A stretch of DNA of 64,000 nt from Syngnathus acus (GCF_901709675.1 NC_051095.1:21701956-21765955); one strand, 5' to 3'; positions 15,685 to 28,140 are shown, numbered from the stretch's first letter. Numbers and translations are program-made. The notes: generated by a model from the letters alone, not told the origin.

Positions 15685-16006
15685 GGCTAGATCACAGGTG
15701 TCAAACTCAAGGCCCGGGGCCAGATACGCTCGCCACAATCATATTTTATGTGGCCCGCGAAGACAAATGTGTCATCAAATTTTGTGTGTCATTACTAGAA
15801 TTGCAAATTTCTTCACTTCAATAATATCTTTTTTTTAAATATTTGACCAGTTGTTACTCATCTGATTTGAAAACGAGTTATTTCTCAGTTTGTTTTGTAG
15901 CTTTTACTTTATATAATATGAGGTGGTCATACATTTATTTGGGTTGACAGTCATAATGGCCCTCCGAAAGAAGCTAAAAAATGAGTTTGACACTGCTGGG
16001 CTAGAT
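15685..16006. mobile_element. hAT-type MITE with 8-bp target-site duplication
   Basis: The element spans 15693-15998 (306 bp) and is flanked by the exact 8-bp direct repeat GGCTAGAT at 15685-15692 and 15999-16006. The ends are inverted: the left begins CACAGGTGTCAAACTCAAGG and the right reads GAGTTTGACACTGCTG. Eight-base duplications and CAG...GTGTCAAACTC ends fit the hAT superfamily. There is no transposase, so it is non-autonomous. The intact duplication implies a fairly young insertion. Confidence 0.88.
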
Positions 16007-17068
16007 GGTCACAGCAATGTAACTTCCAATGCATCATGCTTCACTAAGTCAGGTTGTGTCATTGTAATAATGCCTAATTATGAAGTGGGGTAATTGGAAT
16101 GCGCTTTGCTTGACTTTCTGTTATTTCAGAAAGCTGACAGCAACAACTCATGACAGGATCGATGGCGGATTACGAGGCTCATGGAGCTGCATAGAGAGGA
16201 GGGCTCAGACTGAGGCTGCAACACTCATTAAAACCCACCCTGATCTCAGGCGAGCCCTGGGAAAGGTGGGGGGAACAAGCCTAGAAAAAGCAAAGGAGCA
16301 CTGAAAGGTGGGAGAAGAAAGGGGAAAAGCAAAAGGGGATGAAAAAAAAAAACTTTACCGTCCCCTTTGGACATGGCCTCTGTTGGACTCTTATAAATGG
16401 GTATTGTTCCCCATGAACCACATAGTCGCTGTTTACAGTTCCCCATAAAGGAGGGTTTTATTCTTGCTCAGGGATGCATTGTGACAAGATAATTTGAATA
16501 GCCGAGGTCTTACCACAAAGCCATAAACATTTACAGGCAGTTGACATGACGAATGAGGAATGAGCCACGTAACCTATGCAGGACGCTCCTTGAGTCCTGG
16601 TGACTAGCATTCAGTCTACTGAAAGCAGAGCTATTATCATCAACATGCTGAGAGATGGAGTTCGACAGACAGGGTTCAGCAAGCACAGAGCGAATGCAAA
16701 ATAGTAAATAAACAGAAGCAGAGCAAGCTAGATAATGTGGGCAAAAGTCAAAATTGCGGGCACCATTCCTGAAATGCAGAACACGCACTGTCCTTAGGGC
16801 TTCATCCTCTATTAGGAGCCACAGTTCAGTGCAAGGAGGTGCAATTCTGTATGTATTGCACATTTTATTAATGTTCTAATCAGTAACTTGCTATCCATTC
16901 ATTTATTTACACAAAATATTTTGGGCAGGAGCCTTAATGTATGGAAAAACAACATTACATGTGGATTCATTCTAAAACTGTCTGACTGATGGTATCTACT
17001 GGACCCTCATGCTGCCCACTGATGTACCCTTACTCTAAGTCTTCATCATCCATTGAACAATTGTACGC
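16007..17068. other. Noncoding stretch with an exon-like patch
   Basis: At 16115-16270 a splice-acceptor-like tract ending in TTTCAG is followed by GC-richer sequence in an open plus-strand frame (16080-16304) of 74 codons. No protein family is recognised. A 110-codon minus-strand frame at 16531-16863 is likewise unrecognised. Confidence 0.4.
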
Positions 17069-17170
17069 TTCAATCTTGGTGACAACAGAGGAAGGCCATT
17101 TTGGTTCCAGCTTGACCATGCCCCAGTGAACAATGCAAGGCCCATAAAGCTTTGGCGGGGATGAATTTGA
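17069..17170 (+). pseudogene. Tc1-like transposase relic
   Basis: The frame containing 17096 reads GDNRGRPFWFQLDHAPVNNA followed by RPIKLWRG, then stop codons. This corresponds to the block around the second catalytic aspartate of fish Tc1-like transposases, where F-FQ-D-APVH-AR-IK-W is typical. The aspartate is present, but the histidine after APV is replaced by asparagine. Only about 30 codons survive. A Tc1-type terminal sequence lies about 0.9 kb downstream (18071-18096) and may be the 3' end of the same decayed element, with the snap-back pair at 17.4-17.7 kb inserted between. Confidence 0.6.
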
Positions 17171-17397
17171 GAGTTTTCGATACGCTGTTTACACACTCAA
17201 TACACACTTATGACGCATGTCAAGTCTCGGTCGTGTATGCATTTGTCTGCACAATATGTGGGGAATGACTCTTGATTTAGCGTTACGGTGAGTTGTTCAT
17301 GGACTTTATATTTGTTTCGTGGTGCCCTGTTATTTTTGCTGCATTTCAGGAGCTATAGTTGTAGTTAGTGACACAAAAATGTGACTTCACCTTTATT

Positions 17398-17699
17398 TAC
17401 ACTACCGTTCAAAAGTTTGGGGTCACAAAATTGTTTGGGTGACCCCAAACTTTTGAACGGTAGTGTATATATTTATTTAGATAATTATTTATAGATTATA
17501 TATATAATCTTCTGTGTAAAAAATCTTATAATATATATGTATACTTATATTCATAGATTATATAGAATCTTATACAAATATAAGATATAATTTATAATAT
17601 TTAATTCATAATATTTATTATAATAATATTTACACTACCGTTCAAAAGTTGGGGTCACCCAAACAATTTTGTGACCCCAAACTTTTGAACGGTAGTGTA
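17398..17699. mobile_element. Two snap-back palindromes in opposite orientation
   Basis: The first unit (17400-17465, 66 bp) and the second (17633-17697, 65 bp) each begin CACTACCGTTCAAAAGT and end with the reverse complement, so each folds on itself with 26-bp arms. Both are flanked by TA on each side (17398, 17466, 17631, 17698), fitting Tc1/mariner-type insertion. The short asymmetric centre is ACAAAATTGTTTGGG in the first and its reverse complement in the second, so the second unit is an inverted copy of the first with one T deleted. About 165 bp of nearly pure A/T lies between. It is either two miniature elements or one fold-back element with palindromic ends. Confidence 0.85.
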
Positions 17700-18070
17700 T
17701 ATCTACAAAATACCAAACTTTTTGTGTAGCTCATATTATGCACTTTATTTGTTCTGTGTTGCCTGTTGCATTAAGCAACGATAGTTATCAATCAAAACAA
17801 TAGTTATCATATCAAAGCTTTGTTGAGAGCCTAGTTATGGTGTTAGTGCTGCTCGTAAAAGTACATAAAAATGTACAGTGGATTTGCGTTTGCAGCATTT
17901 CCCTAATCCTCTTCCGTACATGTACGCCCATCGGCTGTCCATCGAAATTATGGCTCGCGGCAAAAATAAAAAAAATCAAGGTTAGGAACCACTGCCTTAG
18001 TGTATACGTCTTGAGGGACAGAAATAAATTCCCAGAATGCTCTGGGCCTATGTGTTGGTGTAATGACTGG

Positions 18071-18096
18071 GAGTCCCAATACTTTTGTCTATATTA
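18071..18096. mobile_element. Tc1-like terminal repeat relic
   Basis: GGAGTCCCAATACTTTTGTC followed by TATAT resembles the right-hand terminal repeat of a common fish Tc1-like family, whose ends carry CCCAATACTTTTG followed by an A/T-rich terminus. No matching left end is visible. It may belong with the transposase relic at 17.1 kb. Confidence 0.45.
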
Positions 18097-18399
18097 TCTA
18101 TAAAGATTGATAGGGAGAGAGGTGGTGCAGGTTTTTGATGTCTCCTTTGGTTCGTTCCTCAATGAAATGGCAGTCTTGTTTTTATGTTTGATCACAGGAA
18201 TCGAACAGGGGATCAGACTCGCGGGAGCAGCCAAACATGAGGCTGAATTCCATTAGATGGTAATCAGAGATGGTCATTTTCAGCAAGCCGTGGAACTCCA
18301 AAGGCAAACAATCACCATGACTTTCCATTTAATGCTATTTTCACTATGGCATTTGTGCTTCTATCCCTTGCTCTAAAGCCAGACTGTTTCATTGCATGT

Positions 18400-18800
18400 T
18401 TTTTTTAAGTCCTCGCATTCCTCCAGAGTAATGGCAGTAATAATATCAGGTGATGAGAAGAGTCAGAGTCATTAGTAAGTTAGCAGACTCATTTCCGTGC
18501 ACTGTGTGCTGTCTCTGTGGGAAAAGCGGCATTGGTACTCATTATATTGCACTTCCATATGTCCACACAATCTTTGGTTCCTGCTCATATTGTTAGAATG
18601 TCGCTGTTTTCTTTCTGACTCGCTTGACATTCTCTTCGTTCTCCCAAGACGTTCCCAGCGTAACCAATGATTAACAATTATGCCAGTGCATCTAATTAAT
18701 GCTGGCTAATTATGAGGCTCTGATGTTGATGGCGAATGGGGGTTAGGACAGGGAAATTGCAACACCAGAAATAATCAGTAGAGCGGAGGAGGCTGCAAAG
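18400..18800. promoter_or_regulatory. Candidate conserved noncoding element
   Basis: A repeat-free block with tightly packed homeodomain-type cores: ATTAACAATTATG near 18669, CTAATTAATG near 18692 and GGCTAATTATGAGG near 18704. This texture is typical of vertebrate developmental enhancers. The call is by appearance only. Confidence 0.42.
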
Positions 18801-19590
18801 AGAGAACAGCAGAAAATATACGAGTGCTTTGAATAGATGTGTTTCATGTTTCATGCTCCAAAATCGATAAAGTTTACCCTCAATAAAATGATAAAGGACA
18901 TGTGTATAAGATTATGGATGGCTGACCGTTTTAAAAATGTGTCCATAAACAGAGATTTTCCTTGCTTTTCAACTAGATGGCAATTATGTTTGAACCACAC
19001 AAGGGCCCGAGGTGATTGGAGAACTCGAATCGTAATTATTTCTGGAAAATACCATCACGCTTTAAAGTAATTTCGTTCAATTTACTAAGTTCATTTGTGA
19101 GTGACTGGAAAAAAACAGCCGCAATGAACACAAATATCTTACAGAAGGCACACATCAAAACCCTTATTTTATACATACTGACAAGAACTAGTCTTAGCGC
19201 TCTTCTTTAACTTATTTATTTCATATTTACAACCCCCAGAAGAAAGACACAATGGACCAAATTTTCCACCTCCAAGGCTTCTTCAGGAAAACAGCTAAGA
19301 AAAACGACCTCTCTCTAGGGCTCATAATGAGGCAGCGTGGCACATTCATTTGCATAGTCAGTGTCTGCAGCCCTATACAGGATGTTGGAGCTTTATGTTC
19401 AGAGACATTTTTATTCCTACACCCATTCTGTAAGGGCTCCATAATAACGTCCAAGGAAGCAAACATGTCACATATTAGAGCAACATGATGTTTGCGTCCT
19501 ATTCAAATGAGAAGATCTAAAAAAGAGAGGGGCGGGGTGAACGGGAAAAAAATGAGGCAGCAGAATTACTAAGGGAATAGTAATTATATT
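18801..19590. promoter_or_regulatory. Low-repeat block within putative enhancer cluster
   Basis: The part at 19240-19480 is open in a 78-codon plus-strand frame and a 79-codon minus-strand frame and is unusually free of repeats. No protein domain is recognised and no flanking splice sites stand out. Conserved noncoding DNA is the favoured reading. Confidence 0.3.
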
Positions 19591-20150
19591 CAGAGGAGGT
19601 TTGTGATTTAGGGTGTTTATCGTTTTTTGCGGAGCCGAGACAGGCGCCCGTGCATCTTTGAGCAGTGACATCGGTCGCTCCTGGTTTTCCGAGTGCATTA
19701 AGCTAGAGGATTGACAATGACTGAAGCTGCATGATTCCTGAGGCAAACGGGGCTGAGGCTTTCATTTGTACACCTGCTGTTTGTCTGTTTTGTTCGATTC
19801 ACGTAAAGGTTTACGACGGCATATTTGTTTGTCAAAACATGGTAAAGTCATGGAAAATGCTTTTACTCCCTGAAGGCGGGGCCGTACGCCGCGATGCGAG
19901 TGCGACTGAGCTGCCAACATGGCCTCATCAAACACACTTAGAGCAGCAGCAGAGGATGCCAGGGCCGATAAGCCTGTCTTCAGTGTTGTTTGTCAATATG
20001 ATGTTGAGCATGAGAGGGTTATGTTTATCAATGTCAAAGCAGCTGTTTGTGTTTGAGATGCTGCATTCAATAATTCGAGCAGCAGGCCTCAGCTTGAGTG
20101 GATTGCCATTTATTTTACAAGTCCTTTTCTAGTGTCAAGGTAGGACGCAG
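19591..20150. promoter_or_regulatory. Candidate conserved noncoding element
   Basis: A balanced-composition block with several CpG dinucleotides around 19870-19910 and no repeats. A 133-codon plus-strand frame spans 19731-20132 but shows no domain and no splice or initiation context that would make it convincing. It lies in the 18.4-22.7 kb cluster. Confidence 0.38.
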
Positions 20151-20559
20151 CGAATTTGACGGGAAACTTAAATAGAAAATCAATAGAGCAGTATTTTTAT
20201 TCCAGAAGTTGCTCCGTCAATATTCAACATCATTCATCCTCGCGTCTATTTTTTATCACTTCCATTAGCCCTGAATTGATTTCTCACCCTGGTAACATTG
20301 AATACAAATGTGCAAAATAACACCCGGCTTTCATCAAGCATGCATTTTTAGAGCAGTTTGATATCAAATTCAAGAATGCAAAGGTTTCCACTCTGTGAAG
20401 TCCATTAAGTTGAAGAGCGCTTTGCAAAGTCTAACCAAAACGGGAGCAAGAGTTGCATATTAAACATGTCATTTTCATAAATATCACTTTTGTTAACTGC
20501 AGCATACAAATGTCTTTTCGAGACAGAGACAGCTTAACTGCGCTCTTACAGTTGCCTGC

Positions 20560-21010
20560 TTCAGACGTAACTAAATGTCCTGTTAATTAGTTTCCACCGT
20601 GCAGGGAGAGCTGCAAATGAGAGAAAAAGGTCAGCTGAGCCCTCTTTTTAAATTCATCTAGCTCACATCTTCAAGGGGAGCCAGATGTGGTTGTCAGAGA
20701 GCAATAGATGAAAAATTCTCCTAATACCATTCCTGCTCTAAAGAATTCGATTACAACCACTATGGCACGGGGCAGACAATTTTGCAGCAATTTTTATCGT
20801 AGGCAATAAGCACCAACACGGCTCGTCGTGTACGTTCGTGCAGTACATTTCATTTGTTGTAAATGATGGAATCGACATGCCCGGTAGAGTAAACATTGGC
20901 GGGGAATGGCTACTGTTATTAAAGCCAATCGGGCCACAACACATAAATCGATGGCAAACAACAGCCTAAAGCTTATGCGATGTTCGACTAAATTAGCCAT
21001 GTAACAATTA
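20560..21010. promoter_or_regulatory. Candidate conserved noncoding element
   Basis: A repeat-free stretch beginning near TGTTAATTAGTTTCCACC. It contains AAATTCATCTAGCTC, GAATTCGATTACAACC and GGGGAATGGCTACTGTTATT. Several isolated CpGs and ATTA/TAAT cores are present, and all frames are short. Of the whole window this segment looks most like deeply conserved noncoding DNA, but that is an impression, not a measurement. Confidence 0.45.
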
Positions 21011-22330
21011 CATTTTTTTTCCCCTCATGTGTGACCTTTTATTAAAGTCACCAGTGGGTGGTGGAGCACTTCATGCATGGCCAGTGCAATTACCATAGCT
21101 AGTGCAAGGTTTCCAAGTCATGAGCGGAAATGTGTTTACCGTGTGTAATTCTGTGTGCACATGCATACATTTATGAGATAGATTTAGAGTAAGTTGAGAA
21201 AGAGAGACTGAGGAGGGCAGCAGTTTAACATTGTTACTTGATACCATTAAACACTGGGCCAACGCAAATGATTTCAGACATTCTCTGTTTAGAATCTTGT
21301 CAAGACTGGCAAAAATACCTCGTATTCTGCAAACTTCTTTTTCCAAACTTTAAATAATATGATCCATAATACTTTTCATGTTCATCACCCTTTGCCCCAG
21401 ACTGCACACCGACTTGTATACGCTGTATATTATTTAATAGAAACCATTTTATGGTGTTCTTGCGCCTCGTTTTATTTCGACGTTACGGCTAAGGCAGCGC
21501 AACTGTAGTGTATCAAAACAAAACAAATTGTCTTTAATCCCTTTGCTTGGCATTTACAAGGATCATTATGGTTACTTTTGAAGACTTTATGCAAAATGAT
21601 GAGGTAGGTAAAGTAGCCTCTTAGGAGAACTCGTGGTAATTGACCTTGCTGTCTTGAGCCTCGTCAGCAAGCAATAAAGACTGGTTAAATGTTAAGCCAG
21701 AAACTAGAGGGCTTGAAGGGCTACTCTTACGCTGCATTAATGAAATAAAAAAGCTAGGCTTATTTCATATTATCTGTGGAACCAAGGTCATCACTCTCAG
21801 TTGGGTGCCGTAAATTTAAATGTGTACATTTGCAGAAGCAGACAGACTGCTATGCCCGAGTGAGAAACTCTAAATGGCTGGTAGGCTTTGTATACCAGTG
21901 GGAAAATTCATTTCATCAAAATGAAATTACCAGTTGAATGATGAAGCAGGTATTTGAGCTTTCTGTTTAACAATGCAGATATTCAGAGCAGTGATTGCAG
22001 CTGAAATTAAAAATGACATGACAAGGCACTTAAATGAATGACTGTCTCTCACTGGGTTAATAAAGTAGGTTGATGTGGCATGAAATACGATCCTCCTTGC
22101 TATTTTATTTAAACATTATCAAAACTCGCAGCATAAAAAATTCAATTTCTTGTTGCCACAGGCATTAATGACAGACTGGACATATAAGTGGGAGTGTGTT
22201 CCCAGCCAATCTTGCAGTCTGTGTCTTTGATATATGTCATTATGTATCTTTGGAAACAATTATTTGTACATTCCACTTGAAAAATGTTTATAATGGAGCC
22301 ATTTGTGCTATTTTCATCGGCTGTCAACAC
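21011..22330. other. Low-repeat noncoding DNA between putative enhancers
   Basis: No transposon or microsatellite is seen and open frames are short. Parts may be conserved, for example 21840-22080, where AT-rich motifs and short Pit/Oct-like cores occur. Nothing specific can be supported. Confidence 0.4.
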
Positions 22331-22720
22331 TTCTCAGCATGTGACAGAAAGTGAGCGTTTGATTGGCCTAATTAAGAAGACACTTTCCTGTCTTTTTTGA
22401 CAGGGCCACACTCAACAAGTCAAAATGAGTATATGCACATGTCTCTGCCTCCTTCTCTCCTCCTACTGTATAAACAGACAAGCCCATCTTGGCTATTAAA
22501 CACGTGTTTCCGTCCTTCTATATTGGCCATCTATTCATTTCTGAGACCTTTGAGACAGCGTTCACTACAAAGGCATCTTATTGATGAGCTTAACAAGGCT
22601 CGTGTTTTTGTGGAACCTGCAATGTGCTCTGAGCAAGTGGATGGAGCAAGCACGAGAGACACCTGCAAGATCCCCAAGGTAGACCTGAATTGACACTATT
22701 TTCGTGCCGAGTGCAAACTC
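22331..22720. promoter_or_regulatory. Candidate conserved element or cryptic exon
   Basis: A plus-strand frame of 98 codons covers 22397-22693, ending beside CCCCAAG|GTAGAC, a moderate splice-donor match. A T-rich tract ending TTGACAG lies at 22394-22404. The translated sequence has no recognised domain. It also contains CCTAATTAAG near 22368, a homeodomain-type core. An enhancer is more likely than an exon. Confidence 0.33.
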
Positions 22721-22829
22721 TAGGGCAGTCTAATTCTGCGCATGGGTGGACTTCTTTCTACTTGTATTTTTGTAGATGAGCACAGTTAGAAATGGGCATT
22801 TGGTCCGTACGCTGGATTTCATGTGTTGT

Positions 22830-22969
22830 GCGTGGGGTGTGTGGGGTATGTATGCGTGGTGTTGTTGGCGGGGTCTGGGATGGTTTTTTTTTGGGGGGGG
22901 GCATTGTTTTTAACTATGTAAATCACTTTGTGTTGCATTTTATTGTATGAAAAGTGTTCTACAAATAAA

Positions 22970-23038
<69 letters not shown>
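22830..23038 (+). mobile_element. L2-like LINE/SINE 3' end with (ATTG)n tail
   Basis: The sequence AACTATGTAAATCACTTTGT, then GTATGAAAAGTGTTCTACAA and ATAAAG, is a characteristic 3' terminus of fish L2-type retroposons. It runs directly into about 17 ATTG units at 22971-23038. The tail has expanded into a microsatellite. A G-run near 22890 and GT-rich DNA lie upstream; no coding part remains. Confidence 0.7.
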
Positions 23039-23041
<3 letters not shown>

Positions 23042-25414
23042 TCTCAGCTAAAGCGGCTCGTCTCATTCCCTTTAAATTCACTACAGGTTTACATTTCTAA
23101 CAGTTTAGTCACTAGCAGAAATGATCCCGCAGTAACAGTACATTTTTATTCTTAAACACTGAGCAGTTCCCTTACACTCTGTGACTTGGAAAAATTGGAA
23201 GAACAGCAGGCAAGATTAATAACGTAAAGCAGCATTTTTCAAGGTGTGAGCTGGGCCTGCCCTGGGGAGTATCGGAAGACTTCAGGAGGTTTGCTACAAC
23301 CAGAGAAAACAAAGAAAAGAAATGCTTCTTACACCCGCAAAGCAATTTGCAGCTATATTAAAAGCTAGTGGCGCTCAGTTGGTCTGTAAAGTGTGAACTC
23401 TTGGGTCTCAGTGGGAATATTTGTTACAAAATTAACATAACTGTCTCTGTTTTTTAAGAGCAGTGGACATGAAAGGAACATTTCAGAGGGAATCAAGACA
23501 CAGGGACATACTGTAGATTTGGATTATGCGTCGTCACATCTGAACAGGTTTTGAATTAACTATTTTGAAACCAACTCACGTAAACTCCCTGATAAAATAT
23601 GGACTTATTTATAATCTCTAGGTATGCTATTGCTGACCATGTAAACATAGTGAATTTTTATTGAGACAATTAACCAAATAATTTACAAGTTTTCAAAGCT
23701 GATAAAACAAAACAATTTGTAATGGTGGCTGATGATTGGATTTGATAGTCCCCCAGATGCTTTTGGTTTTCTTGTTGCAGATGCTGATGTCTTGTATTAC
23801 GGGGCTATGTAATGCTACATTAATCAATAAATAGCAGCGTGACTATAGTACCATTTGTGAACCATGGTAATAGCAATTAATAGTAACCAGAGAGTGAAAT
23901 ACATGTTTGTTTTACTTCAGTGTTGGACTTGAAAAAGAATTTGATTCTATTTTGGAAAGTATCTATGTGTGTGTGCATGCGTTAAAATACAGTAACTTGC
24001 CGAGACAGACCCCTGAACTCTTATGACCATAAAGTTGAATCAATTTGCTTTAAGGACCTTTGTCCAACTTGTTCAAGCATGGTGGAGGTAAAAAAATGAA
24101 ACATCTCTCATTGCCGATTAAAAAGAATGCATCGAAGATTGAAAATGATCTGAAATCTCAATCTCATTTTCATTTTGCCTCTTGAAAGAATTGAGCAGTA
24201 CTTTAGTGTAAAATGTCAGCAGTCTGGATGCATAACAACCTGACTTGGCAAGTTATGCATCATTCGGCTGTATCCCGATCCAGCACCATTCCCACCTGTC
24301 TGTGTATTATCACTGTACCGTGAATGCCCAGCATTTCAGGCATTGCTCATCAATCACTAAACAGTTGCATGTGTCTCGCGTGTCAGTCATTGTAGCAAGC
24401 AGCAGCTCTGATTAGTCATGATGTCAATTAGTATGTAGTCATGAACATCATTACTGTTGAAACCTGAGGTGCCACTCTACCCAATCCACCATTTCATTAT
24501 CACTGAAAGCATAGAAATTATTTGGGGAACAAATCAAAAAAGAGGAATCGGTCAAAAACCTTTCAAAACGAAACAACACTTCCTTAGATTATATGATTCA
24601 AGGTAGCGAGCGTATTCAGCTATCATGGTTCGAATATTTGAGAAAAAGAAATGTCAATATGATATAAAACTCTCATTTGTAATGTTTTCTGCATTGTTGC
24701 CTTCAATCAAATCAACTTCAAGAGAATTTGAGTCCCTGACAGGGTAGAAGTTCACTCCCCTGACAGAATCAGATCCCCTTCGGTGATTGTCGGAATGGTT
24801 GTATCCGCCCTGTGATTGACTAGCAACCATTTCAGAATGCCTTTTGCCCAAAGTCAGCAAGGAAAGGCTCCAACTCCTCAAAACCTTCAATAGAATAAGC
24901 GATACATTAAAAAAACTGGAGAACATTGAAGGTTTAATGCAACTCCCTGCACTCCATTAAAAATGATGTCCAGACACACCCACATTCAACTTTTTTTTCA
25001 ATAATGTGACCTTGCGAAAATGATTGATGTGCACCTTGAGGAGTTGTGTAAATACTGACAATTTTACAAGGTTCCCTTAAACCCATATCGCACTGAGTGG
25101 CGAATGCTTGCAAACGCAGCGAATTTCGGGTTTCGTCCGGGTTCGTTATTTTTTTCCAAACAAGTGTGTAAGTAGTTTTACTTGTTGCACACAGTCATTG
25201 TTGTTGCCATGTGACCATGGTTCCAATGCTGCTTAGTGAGATATCAGCACGCATTGTCCACATGGATCATGCCAGGCAAGATGAAGCAAGGTGTAAAGGT
25301 GGTAAAGCAGTGGGAGAAAAAGACATATGAAGTCATGAGCTGAGTTTTATGAAGTGTTACATTTTATGAGTTACCGTAAAAACCTGAAAATTGGTAATAT
25401 TTGAGTTTTGGAAT
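23039..25414. other. Noncoding spacer
   Basis: No repeats of known type and no recognisable coding sequence. A short motif-rich patch at 24360-24450 (ATTAGTCATGATGTCAATTA) may be regulatory. Minus-strand frame 24654-24926 (90 codons) is unrecognised. Confidence 0.45.
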
Positions 25415-25670
25415 TCAAGTCAAATTTATGAATTTCGCCCTCAATCACCAAAAATATTTCAAAGGGCTTCACATGGCCACAGTTGACCATTATTCTCAAC
25501 ATCCCATGATCTTAACCCTCAGGAGGGCAATGAAAAACTCACAAAACCCCTACTGAGGAAAAATGAGAAACCTTGAGTAGGGACCGCAGGTGGGAAGATC
25601 CCTCTTCCAGGACGACCAGGCTACAATGGATGCAGAGTGGGCAACATTTACCACACAATATGAAATTATA
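25415..25670 (-). mobile_element. Teleost interspersed repeat, reverse orientation
   Basis: This matches my recollection of a widespread fish repeat with the phrases CAAAGGGCTTCACATGGCC, GGGCAATGAAAAACTC, GAGAAACCTTGAGTAGGGAC, GGTGGGAAGATCCCTCTTCC and GCAGAGTGGGCAA. On the minus strand it ends in a TTTGACTTG-like tail at 25415-25430, so it is probably mobilised by an L2-type LINE. Confidence 0.55.
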
Positions 25671-25929
25671 AAAAGGCCATATAAACCTATGCCAAAGCCT
25701 GAAGATGCTCATGTACAGGTTTTTAAAAACTCAGCTGGGAAAATACTTGATAGGGTTGCAGTCTGAGTTAGATATGTTCAGTTAGAACTAATTATATAAT
25801 TGTCAAAATACTATCTTTACTACTGCCCGTTTTTCTTTTTCACACTGGTATAACTGGTTAAACGCTGGTAGTAAGTTCAGATGTTGTGCTCACACTTTCC
25901 AAAACTGTGACTTGTCCACATCATAACAT

Positions 25930-26035
25930 AGAGATCAAGCCAAGACCGATACTTTTGGGAGTCGAGTTCGAGACATGACCAAAACCTTGAAAATTGTGGC
26001 CTCGAATCCAAGGCCAGTCTTATGTGTTATAACCC
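25930..26035. mobile_element. Degenerate interspersed repeat
   Basis: AGACCGATACTTTTGGGAGT, then CGAGTTCGAGAC and GGCCTCGAATCCAAGGCCAG, is a pattern I associate with a fish repeat built from reiterated GA(C/G)TCGAG-type words. No ends or target duplication are definable here. Confidence 0.35.
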
Positions 26036-26149
26036 TACTACGTGCATGAAGCCTGGAAAACAAACCACAGTGTCATATGAGAGGCATATCAGCCTGATTT
26101 CTGGAAAGTGAAAATTACAGCAATACATTCAGGTGTCCCCTCAGTCGTG

Positions 26150-26310
26150 CACACCTCTTGGGGTGCTGCGGAGGAGGCAAAGTGGATCTGACAGGCTTAG
26201 ATTAAATGCCAAGGACTGGGCGTTTCTCACACACACGACAGCGTTCTGGACAGCAGCCTAATTAGGCACTTCCATGCTCTGCCATGGGCCCTTTCAACAA
26301 AATGCTGCAT
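26150..26310. promoter_or_regulatory. Candidate conserved noncoding element
   Basis: A compact, GC-balanced, repeat-free block including CTGACAGGCTTAGATTAAAT and CAGCCTAATTAGGCACTT. The latter holds a palindromic CCTAATTAGG core, a good homeodomain-type site. Conservation has not been tested. Confidence 0.38.
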
Positions 26311-27180
26311 CCAAAACATTTCTAGCATTGATTTAACCCCCAAAATGACACATTTATCACCAACATTTCACATTCATACTTGTTGGATGTACTGTAAGTC
26401 ACTTGATTTCCAGGAAGAAAGTTTTGACCTAGGGTGTCCCAAGGCTTTAAGAATGCGAGGAGCGAAACACAGACTGTAAGCAAATGTAGCATGTAAACAC
26501 AAAAGGTGCACTTTTCAGTGGTTTGACAGCCTGGGCCTTTGGTCTACTGGTAATGTTGAGGCAAGCTCGTTGGCAAATATAGTTTGCCAAGTTATTCGAA
26601 AGTTATTTGACAAGCAACTTGCGAGAGCAATGTAGCAAGTTAAGCTAAAATTGGATAACAAATAGTAGATTAAAATTACTTGTAATGTGTGGAGCTCTAA
26701 AAAAGGAGTAGGGGGATAGCTTTGTGACGCAAACGGAGGAGATGCATTTATAGTTCAAGACTGCGTGAGTAAATGTTTCTTCTGTGAATGCTACCAGCAA
26801 ACTAACTGCCCAAGACTGCCTATTCAGCTTGTACGCTCGAATTCCAACGAGTCTGGACATTATGCGATTGATTCCAGTACTGTGATTTTTTTCAAGGGAA
26901 AAAAACACCAAATTATTTAGGGAGGTTTGAGATGAGTTTAGACTGGCCCGAAGCAACCTAAAATAGACAAAATTGTCACTATTAACTGCTCCCCACCCTT
27001 CAAATGCAGCATTGCTTCCTGGCCTTTCACTTTGCTCATCAATTCAGCAATTTAGTACAGTAGTGACCAGAAGTGTTGTGGATCTTTGGACCCTGAATGG
27101 TCTGCTATTGTAACCTGAAAAAAAATACCCAAAGCAAAAATGAGGTGGCAAAAATGGGATCACTTAATTATGACACAATT
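26311..27180. other. Noncoding spacer
   Basis: A 103-codon minus-strand frame (26645-26956) shows no known domain. No repeats are recognised. Confidence 0.45.
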
Positions 27181-27236
27181 ACCTACCTACCTACCTACCT
27201 ACCTACCTACCTACCTACCTACCTACCTACCTACCT
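27181..27236. repeat. (ACCT)n microsatellite
   Basis: Fourteen perfect ACCT units, encoding a repeated Thr-Tyr-Leu-Pro reading that is not a gene. Confidence 0.97.

Positions 27237-28140
<904 letters not shown>

Noticed and set aside
17960-18000. hAT right end (GGTTAGGAACCACTGCC)
   Set aside because: Looks like the GGTTGGGAACCACTG terminus of hAT repeats, but no left end or 8-bp duplication could be found.
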